A DNA stretch of 64,000 nt from Quillaja saponaria (GCA_029379385.1 CM055608.1:25294350-25358349); one strand, 5' to 3'. Counted from the first letter of the stretch, positions 25,661 to 55,562 are shown. Translations and numbers: made by a program. Notes: generated from the letters alone by a model not told the origin.

Positions 25661-27904
25661 CTAAGCAATGAGGAAAGGCAGAACAGTCAGCATAAAGGAC
25701 TCGTAGCTGAAAGTTGCAGAACCGTTGTACATAGTGTCCTTCTCTCTGAATTTCTCAGTTAATCCCTGCAAGTGACATGCATTTTAAACAGAAATATAGC
25801 TAGTTTCTCTTATAAATTTAATCATGTCATGGACACAAACAATAACATAATGGACAATAAAGACTAGTGTTGTTAAGTAAACTAATGTCTTGAAGTACTA
25901 ATAACTCCCTTCCAGTTCAACAAAGAACGAGATTTTCTTCTACACTTAACACACATATAGACAGGGATGAACAAACAGAGGAGATGATATACTGCACTAG
26001 CCAGTATATAAAGCAAGGAGAACATCTGCAACCATTCTGTTTTTTTAACTGGGTACCACACCACAGCTCTGAAGGTGCACTAGAAATTCCAACACAATTA
26101 AGTGTATAGCAACAAGCTCTTTCAAAAATAGGAGCTGATATTAACAACTGAAAATAAATTATAATCCCAGAATGAGATAATGATAGAATAATTAGACCTG
26201 GGAGCTTACCTTAACTGTAAGACAGCACCTGGATTTGCAAACAAGAAAGGAGAAGCAAATCAGTTAATGGAACTTAAGATCAATAATAATATGCTCGAAA
26301 ACAGTATCTCAAAAGGAAAAGGGTTGCAAGTAGACTCAAACACATACTCAATGAAATTATCATATTCAATGGCCCTGCTTGATCCACCAGTTTTATCAAA
26401 CTTAGAGACAAGCAAATCCAAAACCACAGGTGAAACAGAAAATCCCATACTCAGAAGAGCCTCTCGCAACTCAGATGAGTCAATTTTGCCACTCATGTCC
26501 TTGTCAAATCGCTCGAAAGTGGTCTGAGGCAAATAACAAGATATAAGAATGTGTTTGTAAAACATGAAAGAGTAATTGTCAACTTGGCTGCAAAACAAGA
26601 ACCTTGGACTTACCCTCCAGTTCTGAAGACTGTAAAACAGGGAAGTGAACTCCTTAGGTCCTGCATTGAAATTCCCAAATCAAAGAAGGACAAAAAGGTC
26701 AATGCATTTTGAAAATGAAAGCAAGTGAAGTAAGTAAGCAACCCAACTGCGCAACCAAGTCCATTGTCAATGGTACAATTCTAGACCCAAAAAACCTACC
26801 AATTATATATTCTATTCAAGCAATATAAAACAACCCCAAGCAAAATTTTATTTCTAAAATTATATTCAAAAGTGATCACGATTATAGCTTGTTTACCAAC
26901 CCAACCAAATTTAACTTTTCAACAATTAATTTAGTATACTATATATATCGTATTAAAAGAATTGGAATGCTATTTGATGAGAATGTCAAGGAAGTAGGCG
27001 GCCAGCAGTACAAGAAACGGTATTCAAGCTCAAGCACAGGATTCATCAAGACAAGAAATTCAACCACAAAAAGCAACGAGCCTCTATAATTAAAGCATAA
27101 AATTTAGATTTAAACGAAGTGTCAAACTGAATGTCAGAAACAGGGGATGGGTCCACAGCTTCTAGTGGGCCCATAATAGGGAAAGCAGTTGTGGACCTCA
27201 CAGGATGTCAAAACTTAATCCAATTACATGCAAATTGACATATAAAATAAAATCCTACCGATCCGGACTAATCCGACCGACGCCGGAATCCATAAGCCCG
27301 GCATAATTTAGATTTTAGAACATCAATAATTTTCGCAATTCCACTTTCCCGGAAAATGAATCGCTCAAAGCACGAAATGTGAGATGGGCAGAGAGAAATT
27401 ACCAATTTTCCTGGCATTCGTATTGGTAAAGTGATGCATTAGAAGATGAACAGTTCTCAAACTAAAGCTTTGGTTATAAGAAGAGAGAGCCCTTTGCATT
27501 TCCTTGTCATCGATCAATCCGCTACCGTCTTGATCCGCCAATTGAAAGCATGAAATTATGCTGGGATCTGTACCGGGAGGAAAAGTTGAGGGGACTAGGG
27601 ACGAGAAGGGACTGTAATAAGAAGCTGACTGCGGTGGAGGGTAACCGCTAGGAGCATGAGCCGTGTGGGTGTGGTGGGGTTGTGATTGATGATCTTTTGG
27701 GGGTTTGGGTCCAGCAGGTGCACCGTACGGCGGTGCACTACCGTAGGAAGAACTGTAGGGAGAGGATACAGAGGCATAAGGGTTGGGCTGGCCTTGAGGT
27801 TGTACTGGTGGTGCTCCGTAAGGAGAGGTTACCGGAGCATATGGGTTAGGAGGAGGTGGTGCGCCGTAACCATAGGCGGAAGGCTGGTGAGGGTAACCAG
27901 ACAT
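25661..27904 (-). CDS. Penta-EF-hand-like calcium-binding protein (CML48/49/50 type), 5 exons
   Basis: Exons on the minus strand: 27904-27403, 26660-26614, 26523-26348, 26228-26210 (only 19 nt), 25765-25661. All introns are GT-AG and the frame closes at 282 aa. Residues 1-105 are rich in Pro, Gly, Tyr and Ser (SAYGYGAPPPPNPYAP, NPYASVSSPYSSSYG), a low-complexity N-terminus typical of plant CML49/50 and animal PDCD6/ALG-2-like proteins. EF-hand 1 has the canonical loop DQDGSGLIDDKE near residues 123-134. A second EF-hand has DKDMSGKIDSSE. A later loop, DKTGGSSRAIEYDNF, is degenerate. The C-terminus ends in FMLTVLPFLIA. A role as a calcium sensor that interacts with other proteins through the N-terminal tail is inferred from the family. 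The start is the first ATG of the long exon and fits the family's MSGYP-like beginnings. Confidence 0.93.
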
Positions 27905-28209
27905 GGTTGATCAGATGGAGATTCCAGAGAAACAGAGAAGGCTATGGGGTTTGGTCTTTTCGTAAATTGGCCTTGGTGACAGTTTGCTTTGTCCGATTGT
28001 GATGATGAAGAGCTTTTATATACCAAAAGAAAAATGTAAGAAGACCACTACAGCCGTCTGTCGCTTGAATTTGGCAAGCTCAAAAAGTAAAGGAAAAGGT
28101 GAACTTCTTTTGTACTTTTTCTTTAGATGTCTTTTCAATTTGTTGAAAAATGCATACTATTCCCTTCAACTTTCACATATATGCATGTTACCCCTATGAC
28201 TTCTAAGTA
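27905..28209 (-). promoter_or_regulatory. Upstream region of the CML gene
   Basis: The 300 bases 5' of the minus-strand CML start probably contain its 5' UTR and core promoter. A minus-strand TATA-like motif (TTATATAC equivalents near 28014-28022) lies about 110 bases upstream of the ATG. This is position-based inference. Confidence 0.35.
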
Positions 28210-28793
28210 TACAATTTGCTTCCTTGTACTGTCAAAAGTGTGCAAATAACTCCTTCTGTGAGGTTATGTACAAATTAATATACTCAAAGAACACATGCAT
28301 GCCAACTAGTTGTTAACTTAACCATCTCAATTGGAGAAGGCAAGTTCTAGTTTCCAATAGTAACAAAAATACGTTTAACATAGTTAATAAGATCCCTTTT
28401 TTGGCATACAATTTCTCTCCCTTCTCCTTTCTCTTTAAAATAGGAATAAATTAGATATTGTATCAAAAGAAAATATAATTTGCTTCCTTATACTGCCCAA
28501 AATGTGCAAATAACTTCTTGTGTTAGGTTATTTCCAGATTAATATACTCAAAGAATATGTGCATCTACCAACTAATTGTTAACTTAATTGACATCACCTT
28601 AAAGAACATGTGCATTTGTCAACTAGTCCCTAGCTCAACTAACATCACTTTGATCGGAGAAGGCAAATTCTAGTTTTCAGCAATAATGAAAATAGGTTGA
28701 AAAATAAGTTAGTAAGATCCCTTTTCGGCTTGCAATTTCTCTCCTTTCCCCTTTCTCTTAGAAATAAGAATAGATTAGACCTTGTATCGAAAA

Positions 28794-28824
<31 letters not shown>

Positions 28825-29143
28825 GCTCTCTTATACTCTAAAAATGTGTAAATAACTCATTTTGTTACGTTATGTCCAAATTAATATACTAAAATCACAT
28901 GTGTATCTGTCAACTAGTTACTAACTCAACTGATGTCACCTTAAAGAATATATGCATCTGCCAACTAGTTGCTAGCTCAACTGATATCACCTTAATTGGA
29001 GAAGGCAAATTCTAATTTCTAACAATAACGAAAATAAGCTAAAACATAATTAATAAGATCCCTTTTCGGCATGTAATTTCTCTTCCTTCCCCTTTCTCTT
29101 AGAAATAGGAATAGATTAGACCTTATATCAAAAGAAAAAGATA
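28210..29143. repeat. Three-copy tandem repeat array with roughly 270-340 bp units
   Basis: Units start at about 28212, 28478 and 28819, each with ATTTGCTTCCTTATACTG-like sequence. In the same order each contains GTGCAAATAACT, ATTAATATACTCAAAGAA, AACTAGTTGTTAACTTAA, GGAGAAGGCAAATTCTAG, AATAAGATCCCTTTTCGGC and TTTCTCTTAGAAATA. Units 2 and 3 have an extra internal duplication of about 50 bp around ACATCACCTTAAAGAACATG-type sequence, which explains their greater length. Identity looks about 80-85% by eye. No coding frame is maintained. It lies 0.3-1.2 kb upstream of the CML start. Confidence 0.88.
28793..28819. repeat. (AT)n microsatellite at the junction of tandem units 2 and 3
   Basis: An uninterrupted TA dinucleotide run of about 13 units lies exactly between two units of the larger array. 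It probably varies in length between individuals. Confidence 0.95.
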
Positions 29144-29190
29144 ATATATGCATCTCAACTATCATTTATGAATTGTTGTTTCTTTTATAA

Positions 29191-29306
29191 TTCAAAATCA
29201 AATATGATTTTTGAATCTTGTCTTCTTAACAAGGATCAGAATATTATCTTCAAAATCAAATACGATTTTTGAATATTGTCTTCTTAACAATGATCAGAAT
29301 ATAGAT
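29191..29306. repeat. 58-bp tandem duplication
   Basis: TTCAAAATCAAATATGATTT at 29191 recurs as TTCAAAATCAAATACGATTT at 29249. The following TTGTCTTCTTAACAA-GATCAGAATAT is shared, with only a few substitutions. Confidence 0.9.
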
Positions 29307-30049
29307 AATAGATATGAGATTCAAACTCATAGAGTCATGTTCTCATATGATGATAAATTATCACTTTACCACTTCATAAAAACTTAGTGATAGATTTTTT
29401 TAATTATTTTTTAATTTCTATTTGATTCTAATTATATGCTTTGCAATCAATATCTCGTAAAGGTAGAAAAAGTGAATCAATACTTGATAAATTTAATTAG
29501 AAGATAATGAATGAATAAAAATAAAACTCTTGAGAGGCAATTCAGAGACATAATGGAAGTAGGAGACTATAGAAAGAGAATAAAAGAGAAAGATTGGTTC
29601 CTAGAAGAGGTACATGTTCTCTACTTAATTAATTTGGACGAAATTATAAAATGTGCTAATTGCATGATCTCATTGTAGGGAAGTAAATTGTGCACTTTGA
29701 ATTTACAAGTAGGTTATGTTTACATAGAGTAAAGTTGGAGGGTAATTAAATTTGTATTTTAGCCTTTTGAATTTGCAAAATAATTCTTATTTTTGTTTAA
29801 ATTATTTACATATATTATTTATTATTCCTATAACAGAAAAGAAACACTGGAATCTAACACATCTTAATACACTAATTACATATTCTTATTTATCTATCTT
29901 ATTACTTATATCACACATATGAAAAGCTTAGACTATCCATCTTTATGCTAAATGTTTTGTTCTTCAAGTTATTAGGCCAAATCAATTAAGAATTGAGAAA
30001 ACAACTAAATTCATTTAGAAATTCTAAATTAGGAGGGATCAGCTACATA
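29307..30049. other. AT-rich intergenic DNA, no gene seen
   Basis: I found no coding frame, RNA gene or recognisable transposon in this stretch. Confidence 0.5.
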
Positions 30050-30560
30050 AATTTTTCTTCTTGTATTCATATCGATTTAATGCATCATTTTTAATGATAT
30101 TCAAAACAATTATATCATTTTCAATGATTTCTTCTTTGTGATTTCAGATCTCTCTCTACCTCTTCTAATCTCTTTCATATGCACCAAAGTCACCACTTCT
30201 AACTACAACATTCACTAGTCTATGTTGGATATACGAACTACCCTAAGTTATTTTCTTTCTTTTTTTGCTCAATAGATACAATCTTAACCTTAATTTCTAT
30301 GTTTTTCCTCATTTAATTAATTTTTTTTTATATGTTCAGTCAATCATATCATTGTTCATGTTTCAATCATGCCCATTTTGCACAAGTATTGTTTTTTCAT
30401 GCCCAATGTTCTTAGCCATACAACATAATCATTCTCACTACCATTTTATCTAAATTTTCTTTAACCGATTCAAAATTTTAGGGTCACAAAAAATTTTCAT
30501 AACAGTTTGACACTTCGTCTTTTCATCAATCATATCTTAATTATGCGGTTTACATAAAGT
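30050..30560 (-). mobile_element. Decayed RTE-like LINE relic
   Basis: The segment 30055-30245 aligns in order with the eIF3e-intron relic at 22390-22560: a GATTTAATGCATCATTTTTA-like start, then CAAAACAATTATAT, then CATATGCACCA, then TTGGATATACGAAC. Later bases up to about 30560 resemble further antisense LINE sequence. It is full of stops on both strands. Confidence 0.5.
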
Positions 30561-30875
30561 TCATTGCACCATTTTTTATAAGAAACAACCTATGTAATTA
30601 AACATCCCATTCATTGAAATTTCATACTTATCCATAATTACTTCAGTGAAGACACTCCTATTGTAAAAACTACCAAAACAAAAGAAAAATACAAATATAA
30701 TTTTTGAATAATTATACCAAAAAAAAAAAAAAAACTCTATATAAGACATCAGAAATAAAATAAAAAAGTAAATTTTATGAGTTACTATTTTATTTTTGAG
30801 CAACGTGCATAATAAAATTTGTCAAAAATTTGAACACAGTAAGCACCCCCTTAAATGGACAAAGAAAAATATTAG

Positions 30876-31735
30876 GGATGGCAATAGGCATAGGGCAGGG
30901 CCCAGCCCGAACTATGTATTTACTCAGGCCCATTTTGAGGCCCGAGTAAAGAGCCAGTATTTGCCCAAATATTGTATGGGCTTTTCAGGCCCAAACTCAA
31001 CCGGGCTCATCTACCCATTTTTTAATTAAAAAAATCTATAAAAATAAAAAAACTGAATTAATTCACAACAATTCAACTATTTGTTTTATACATTAACACA
31101 ATACTTTGACAATTAACACAAATGAGTAAGCATCATTGTCAAAACATTAATTTAATTACGTAATACAACTCACCTAAATAATTCTAGCTAATTAGTATCA
31201 CTTAACAAAATTGATAGTATAATTAAATTGATTTATTATTCATTACTTATTTTCTTTATTGACATTTAATTTGGATTTGACTCTTTATTTTTTTCCTTAA
31301 TTTTACTCAAATGTCAATTTAATTTTACTTTTAAGTTATTACATGTCAATCAATACTAATTTATTTTACAAGTATTTTCATTGAATACATACTAATGACA
31401 ATTTATTCATTTGATTATTTATTTTTCTTCGAATCTCTTTATTACTCCAATCAATACTTATTTAGTATAAAATATTTTTATAAATATTATAAAATTTACT
31501 TTATATCCGAATAAAAAATTATGACTTTATATTTACAAATTATCTTTTATATATTTTTCTATTATTTTAAATATATATTTTTTATGGTTGCCAAATAATA
31601 AAATAAAAAATTGGTCATATCTAACCCAACCCAAATTACTGAATGGGGGATACATGAGCAAGCGGATGTTACATGTACCCAATGCCCGCTTTTGTGCCCA
31701 TTCGATCCTAAACTCAAGGGCCATCCGGGTTTTAC
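30876..31735. mobile_element. Candidate non-autonomous DNA transposon (hAT-like), about 860 bp
   Basis: The left end reads GGATGGCAATAGGCATAGGG followed by GGCCC/GCCC-rich blocks. The right end has the inverted theme TGCCCGCTTTTGTGCCCATT and GGCCATCC. This GC-rich terminal pattern around an AT-rich core is common in dicot hAT-type non-autonomous elements. The 7-mer ATATTAG flanks it at 30869-30875 and 31736-31742. The terminal inverted repeats do not align perfectly to those flanks, so the exact ends are uncertain. Confidence 0.5.
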
Positions 31736-31742
31736 ATATTAG

Positions 31743-34190
31743 CACAATGTTTTCACCATGTTGATTTTATACTGAATCAATAAACTCACGCCATATGGTA
31801 AGTCACTACACCTAGGAAACCTAGTTGATTTAAACGAACTCAATCTTATAATAAATTAATATATTTCGTTAATCACACACTAACGTCTCTCGCAATTTCT
31901 CTTTTATCAAATTTTTTATTATTTCTCTCTCCGTCACTACTGTCTTTTTAGATTTGACTCTCCCTCTTGACCAACGCCATTGATTTCTCCACCCAACCCG
32001 CCACCTTAATCAACCCCATTGTTATTGATCACCACTACCACCTCTACCATAACACTTTTATTGAAATATCACTACTGAAATATTATAATCAAATTTCATT
32101 ATGAAAATAAAAATATTAAATTTATTTTCATATAGAAATAAAAAATAAAATAAGGCAAATTCTAATTACTAAACTTTTTCTTTTAAAATAATGTAAATAT
32201 GTTCTCGAGTTTTGTCTTTCATGGAACCATCAATCAATTTCTGATTGTGATTTATGAGCCACTCATTTGAGAATGCAAGCAGACTAATAAAATCATAGTG
32301 ATATCTAAGCTCCAAACCCCAACCTATTTCAATGGCATCCAATTACATATATAAAATTTAGAAGTTCTTTTATCATCACAATGAATGCCTTCTTTTACAA
32401 CATGTCTAATACTACAAGACAACACCTGCTTCTCTTGTGTTGGATGGAGCTATTATTTATTTTATTGACAAACTACTTTGTAATTAGAAGCGCCTAATTT
32501 TTTTGAGCACATTGTCTAGAAATTCAGCAAATTAAGTGTGAAATTTAAAGTTTACTATGGGGATTCCGATAAGGGTGGTTGTGGTCATTGGCTGTGGGTT
32601 CTCTGATATGGTGGGATGGGTGGAGCTAGAAGAGGTGTGATAAAAATGGAGATGATAAGAAGAGAAAGTTAGATGTGAGAAGAGAGAAGGGATGGATGGA
32701 GAAAAAAAAAAAAAAAGAGTTTGATAAGAGAGAGATGATGGAAGAAATTGGTGGATAATTAATGAATTAAATTAATTTATTATAAGGTAAATTTTTATTT
32801 TTATTGATTTATTGATATAAATTGAGAAGAACAAATAAATAAATGAAGTAATTACATCTACAAATAGAAAATTTTAATATTACTCTCAATGAGGTGGTTG
32901 TGATAGTTTAAATTTATTATATTGCTTAAGTGAAGTGATTTATCACATTGTGTGAGTTTATTGTTTCATTGTAAGATTCACGTGGGAAAGATTACCTATG
33001 AAAGTTTTTATCACTAAGACCAAAACAATTCTAACTAATTCACCAGTTTGAATAACAAAATTGCCATTTAATTTAGATTTGACTCTATTTTATTTATTTA
33101 TTTTTCCTAATTTTACTTATTCTAACATCATACACGTGCCTCAAGGACCGATGTAGTTAGAAAGGTGTTAGGGCAGCTACTCTCGTTGAAATTATAAAAA
33201 TGTCTTTAGTAAGAGGGAAAGAAAAATATATTTATAAGGAGTTTCTTTAATTGACCCGTCTTTTAAATTTAAAATTCAAGCCCCCATTAATTTTTAAATT
33301 TATATTTTTTCTCTTATATTTTTTGTTAAATAAAATAAATTAAAAAATTATCTGTTTATAATTAAATTATTTCATAGAACATATCAAACTATTTCCAAGA
33401 CTAAAAGTTAAATTCAATAAGAATTTCACTAATTTCTAAAATATGTCATGCTCATACTATTTATTTGTTAAAAAAATTTATGTCAAGATAAATTTTTTAG
33501 GAATCATATACTCTTCCTGATTGACATTAAGTAATTAATTAGTAAAAGAATTAGGATAAAATAATAATATAACGTTACAATTTTTTATTTTTATATTTTT
33601 AATTTATAAATTAAAAAAATTATTTTATTAAGTGTTTGATTTTTTTTTCAAATTTAATAATAAAAATTAAAATTTTTTTTAAGAAAATAAATTAAAAAAT
33701 AAAAGAGGGTGTAAAAAGATAAATATTAAGACTCATTTGAAAAATAAAAAATAAAAAAATCTAAAAAATATTTTGATAAGTTAGATATACAAAATTGACT
33801 TTATATATTTTATTTAATTTATGTTATAATATGATAACATTTTTATTTATCTTCATTGATTTTTCTAAATTTTAGATACTAATTTGCTCAAATTAGCTTT
33901 GTAGCGCACCTTAACGATGTGTCACCTATGCGGCGCACTTTAGAATCCCCGGATGCTTCCCACCCCATCTCCGCCTTCGCCTACGTCTCCGTCTCGGCGT
34001 CTATGATCTTTCTCTCTCCCTATCAGCCTTATCCTACGCACCGTTCCATTCCCTCCTTCTCGTTCTCGCAGCTCCTTAAGGGCTAAATTTTGTTCTGTTT
34101 CTCTTTCCACAAACCTATTCGTCCAGCTTTTGTCGGAGAACTAGGGTTTATCTCTCGGGGCTGCATTCATGTTTTATCGCTTCATAGCAT
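31743..34190. other. AT-rich intergenic DNA and INO80 promoter/5' UTR
   Basis: Bases 31743-33890 are AT-rich, with no gene or clear element. Composition becomes pyrimidine- and GC-richer from about 33900 (CTCCGCCTTCGCCTACGTCT region), consistent with the INO80 core promoter and 5' UTR up to the ATG at 34191. Confidence 0.55.
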
Positions 34191-50749
<16,559 letters not shown>

Positions 50750-51049
50750 AATCACGGGCCATGATAGCTAAGATAGCAAGTCCTTTACTTAGTAACTTCA
50801 CCTAAATATGGAGTTTTATGTCTGTTAAATCAACCTGTGGGTTACTCTTTCGAGGAACAACAGTTTCTGGACCCCCTTCTTTCTGGACCTATTTTTACTC
50901 TTGACAATGGTAGCAAAATTGAGAAAGCAAGCAAAGCTGTACATGGTAGTTTGTATATGATAGTTTTAGAAATTTTGGTTATAGATTGGCAGTTGCCCTT
51001 GTATTGGTGGTATAAAAATTATTTATTCCTCGTTTTAGAGGTATATACA
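50750..51049. other. INO80 3' flank
   Basis: The 3' UTR and terminator of INO80 are expected here, after the TGA at 50747-50749. No other feature was seen before the poly(T) of the antisense LINE. Confidence 0.5.
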
Positions 51050-54000
51050 CTTTTTTTTTTTTTTTTGAGAAGAAAATTCTCAAATACAAGCATCATTATG
51101 CTTGAGGAAACACTCTCCACCCAAATACAGTTCACATGAATAGAGAATGAGGACTAGGCTAAATGATGAGCCACCTTATTACCAGGTCTTTAGTCTAAGA
51201 GAAATCAAGGTTTTTAAATTTTCTAGGAAAGTCTACACTCTTGCACTAAACCTCCAAAATAGCTTTTTTGGGGACTTTGATCTTTTAACACATCGAAAGG
51301 AGCCAAACAATCAATATCAGCTACAACCTCCCTTAGCCTTAAGTCAAGTGCTATGGTTAATCCATACCTTAAAGCTAAGGCTTCTGCTACATGAGGTTCA
51401 AAGGCGGTCTCTTCGTTCCATGTTGTAGCCCCCACAGTTTGTCCTTGGAAATCCTAAATTATAGCTCCAAACCCAGAAGCCCCTAGTCCAAACACAGCTA
51501 CATCTACATTGAGCTTGAGTGTGCCGACTAGAGGAGCTTTCCATTTCACACTCGGCCTTGAATTAGAACTTCTCGCATTCTCCTTTCTATAATCTTCTAA
51601 TAGCATTCGACCCTGTTGAATAATGGCACTTGTTTGGTTCTTTTTCTTTTTGAATAGAAGCCTACAGCGTGCCTTCCGTATGCACCAAGATATGGCCGCA
51701 AAGCTTTCTATTGTGCTAGGCTCTCATAGCTGAAGTAAGCCAGAAACAAGCTACTAAGCTTGGTAATAGCATTTGGGAAGTCAAGATGATACTGACACCA
51801 AACTTGACTGGCTATTAGGCATGAAATAATTGCATGGAAACTGGTCTCCCAATCTTCACAACTGGGACAATGTGAACATCCATGTATACCTTGTCCAGCC
51901 AATGTTTCCTAAATTGGGAGGCCATCTTTTATTATCCTTCAAAGAAAGTGCTTGATTTTAGATGGTAACTTCAACTTTCAAAGTTTGTCTTAAAACCCCT
52001 TATTAGTTGAGGACCCAGACCTATGTTGATTAAGATAGGCTATTAATAATTGGCGATAGGCACTCCCTACCATGAATTCTCCATCCTTTGTTGCACACCA
52101 CATGAGTTGATCATTTTGCAAGCCATGACGTAATGGGATTCGCTTCATATGGTCAGCTTCAAAAGACATGAAGATATGATCAATAAGGGTGGTATTCCAT
52201 CCATGTGAATCATTATCAAACAACATATTGACCATCGCTGATGGAGAAAGTATCTTTGGTGTAGACCATGGTTTAAAACCATTTTGTTCAGGAAGCCACT
52301 TATTCTTTTAGATGTAGATAGATCGTCTATTGCCAATGAGCCAACGTGTTCCCCTATCAATCACACTCTTAGCTTCATGGATACTTCTTCATATATAACT
52401 TGGTTGGAAGCCTAGGTTTGCATGCAACAAATAACTTCTTAGGTAATACCGAGCTTTCATTATTTTAGCTGCCAAAAAGTCTTGGACCATATGCAATCTC
52501 CAAGCTTGTTTAGGTAGCATAGCGAGATTAAAACAATACAAATTCTGAAATCCCAAGCCTCCCTTTTTCTTTGGTAAACAAAGCTTGTTCCATTTCAACC
52601 AGTGCATTTTCTTCTCGTTCTCTTTTCGACCCCACCGAAAATTACTTACTAGAGAAGTAAGTTGCGAACAAACAATTATAGGCAGCTTAAAACATGACTT
52701 AACATAAGTGGGTATGGATTATACCATTGACTTAATTAAGACTTCCTTTCCTACTTTTGACAAGGGTTTCTCCTTCCACCTTTTAACTTTCTTCTTAATG
52801 CGATCTACCACATCATTAAACACATGCTTCTTAGACTTTCCAACAATGGTAGGTAATCCCAAGTACTTTGGATGACTTTCCACGACCTTTATTCCCATCC
52901 AAACTTGGACATTTGATTTCAAATCTTCATGCACATTTCGGCTAAAGGAAAGCTCTATCTTGTCTAGATTGACACTTTGCCCAAAAGCACGTTCGTAGAG
53001 ATTCAAGATCTCTTTAATAATAACAGCTAAATTGTGGGAAACTTTTGCAAATAACAAACTATTGTCTGCAAAGAATAAATGGCTAACCGAAGGAGTGCGA
53101 TTCGATACTTTAATGCCATATAGAGAGCCTGACAATTCAGCTTGATGCAATAACCCTAAAAAAACTTCAGCTACCAACAAAAATAGGTAAGGTGAAAGTG
53201 GGTCTCTTTGATGAAGACCCATTTTAGGTATAAAAGTTTCACAGGGTTCACCATTAATAAGCATAGCATAAGAAAAAGAAGTTACACATCTCATAATAAG
53301 ATTTACCCAGTGAGTATCAAATCCTATTTTTATCATAGTTATCTGCAGAAAATCCTACTCAACCCTATCATACACTTTTGCCATATCAAGTTTAAGGGCC
53401 AAATACCATTTTTCCCTTTTTGTCTTCTTCTTCATATAGTGAAATATCTCAATGGCAACTAAAGAATTGTCCATTGTGTTTCTGTCAGAGACAAAAGCAC
53501 TTTGTGCATTTGAAATTATCTCCAGAAGTATTATTTTCAACCTATTAGCAATGGTTTTAGTGACAATTTTGAAAATCACATTATAAGGGCTAATAGGTCC
53601 AAAATCTCTAGCATGTTATGGTTGTTTCACCTTTAGGATAAGTGTTATAAATATGTGATTGATGAATGAAGGGTTCTTCCCTATTTAAAACACTTAACAC
53701 TAATTGGACAATGTCATCCCCTATATCATTCTAGAATGTTTGATAGAAAAGAGCAAGCATACCGTCAAGATCTGGTGCTTTTTGAGGATGCATTTGATGA
53801 ATTACATGAGTTATTTCTTCCTTCGTAAACTCCTTCATGAGATGACTATTCATTTCAGCAATAACTCTTCCCACAACTAGATTTGTTGCTTCCTCCACAT
53901 CATAAGGGTTTTGGGAAGTGAAAAGGTGACTACAGTAATCACTACCGTTATAACTCGGTATCGTAATGCCAAGTTTTAGATATAATATGTAAATTTCAGT

Positions 54001-54355
54001 TATAAAACAACAACGACATAAATAAATTAAAGAAATAACAATAAAATTAAACATGTCATAACCTGGTATCAAAATTGATATATTTTAGTGATTTTTCTAA
54101 AATTTTAATTATACAAGAATATTGTGATAACCCGATATGTCCTTATTTTATTATCGATATTTTAATATATATTTTGGAGTCTTGTACTTAATTTAATAGG
54201 CAGTTGGAAAAAAAAATTAAATATATAATATATTATACATAATAGTATTAAATGTTATAACCTACTATTCTAGTGAATATTTTAAAATATTATACGTAAA
54301 TTATTGTAATTATGTACATGATCAATTGTTATGAAATAATGGTGCACCACACATT

Positions 54356-54691
54356 TTAAAACTTGAATCTTGACTTGATTTTCTTCTTTCTCTCGTCCTT
54401 GAATTTTTCTTGGTCCACCAACTTGCTTTTTATTCTTAAGGCAGCAACTTTGTCTCTTTTTTTGGCTTGTCTTTTCCTCTGTTTTCTCTTTTCCTTCTTG
54501 AACCTTCCTAGTCCCTTGCTGGCCGAACTAGCACCCACTTGTTTCGCTCGAGTTGCTGCTCTATTTTCTGCTACAACCAGCCCGTCTACTGCGTGCTTTC
54601 CCTTCCATCCATGCGTGTCCTCTATTGCAGCAACCACAAAAATCTGCAACAACATAGATGGCTTTGGCACTTCGGTTTTCATCTGAAGCAA
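54356..54691 (-). other. Lys/Arg-rich open frame inside the long LTR, unrecognised
   Basis: A 111-codon minus frame with a basic C-terminal half (GLGRFKKEKRKQRKRQAKKR). The opposite strand is also open for a similar length, which is expected from the A-rich composition. I do not recognise a family and doubt it is a gene. Confidence 0.2.
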
Positions 54692-55154
54692 CTGGGGCTA
54701 ATAATCCCAATTTCCTGGATCCATGCCAGATGAATCAGTGTTAAGATTGTCTTTGTCATGTTCGGCTGAGGCAGGTGTGGCGGGGTTCTTATGTGGGATT
54801 TGCAAATGATAATACTTAAGGCTGCTCAGGTTTCTCTTGTCTCCTATACTTTATAAGCTAAGAGAACTGTAGTAGTATCCGCATTTTCTTTGTTTTGTTT
54901 TGGAGAAAAAAAAAATAACAATAATAATAACAACTAAAGTTAGAAAATAAACTGAACCACATTAACAATCAAATAATTTAGAAGTGAAGGATGGATGCTT
55001 GTAAGCACTGTCTGTTTATTCCTCAGGATTAAACCCTTTAATTTTAGGATAATATTTAGAGCTTGAGAACATAAAACCCTCCTCGTCACTTCAAAATCTT
55101 CTAACCTCCGAGTCCACTACTCATGGCCTTTTCTTTTTGTGTATCTTAACTTTA

Positions 55155-55562
55155 TTAATTCATATCTCTTGTAATTGATAAAGATGGGCAGTTTCTTGTC
55201 TTACTTCTCATGCCAATAATACTTCCTGTCTGTCTTATAGTGTCCATTAAACCATAATCCTTATTCTCCTGTCTAACTTTAGAGACAATATGTATGACAA
55301 TATCTTCAAAGCCTTGGAAATAGACATTCAAATAGTTTGGTAACTGATATTCCTCATCTTCCACTTTTATGTCTACCTCCAATATGTACTTTCTCCGTCT
55401 CATAAATGACTTCCTCCTTTCTATTTTCCTTGGGCCAAAATGCACATCCAGAAAATTCATTAATTGCTTTACTTTTCTATTATGCTCCTCAATGTCATTA
55501 TCAAGTAAATCTTTAAGTGTCCCAAGAAAAAAGAAACACAAAATATGTGGTTGGCACTTCAT
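55155..55562 (-). other. Unrecognised 135-codon open frame inside the long LTR
   Basis: The minus frame includes LKDLLDNDIEEHNRKVKQLM and DVHFGPRKIERRKSFMRRRK and has gene-like amino-acid use. No family was recognised and no splice partner is obvious. It may be a captured gene fragment or chance. Confidence 0.25.

Noticed and set aside
27595..28026. Other-frame ORFs across CML exon 1
   Set aside because: These are shadows of the Pro/Tyr-rich CML exon.
54363..54686. Plus-strand 107-codon frame opposite the Lys-rich frame
   Set aside because: It is the low-complexity reverse of an A-rich stretch, hydrophobic by composition, with no start context or family similarity.
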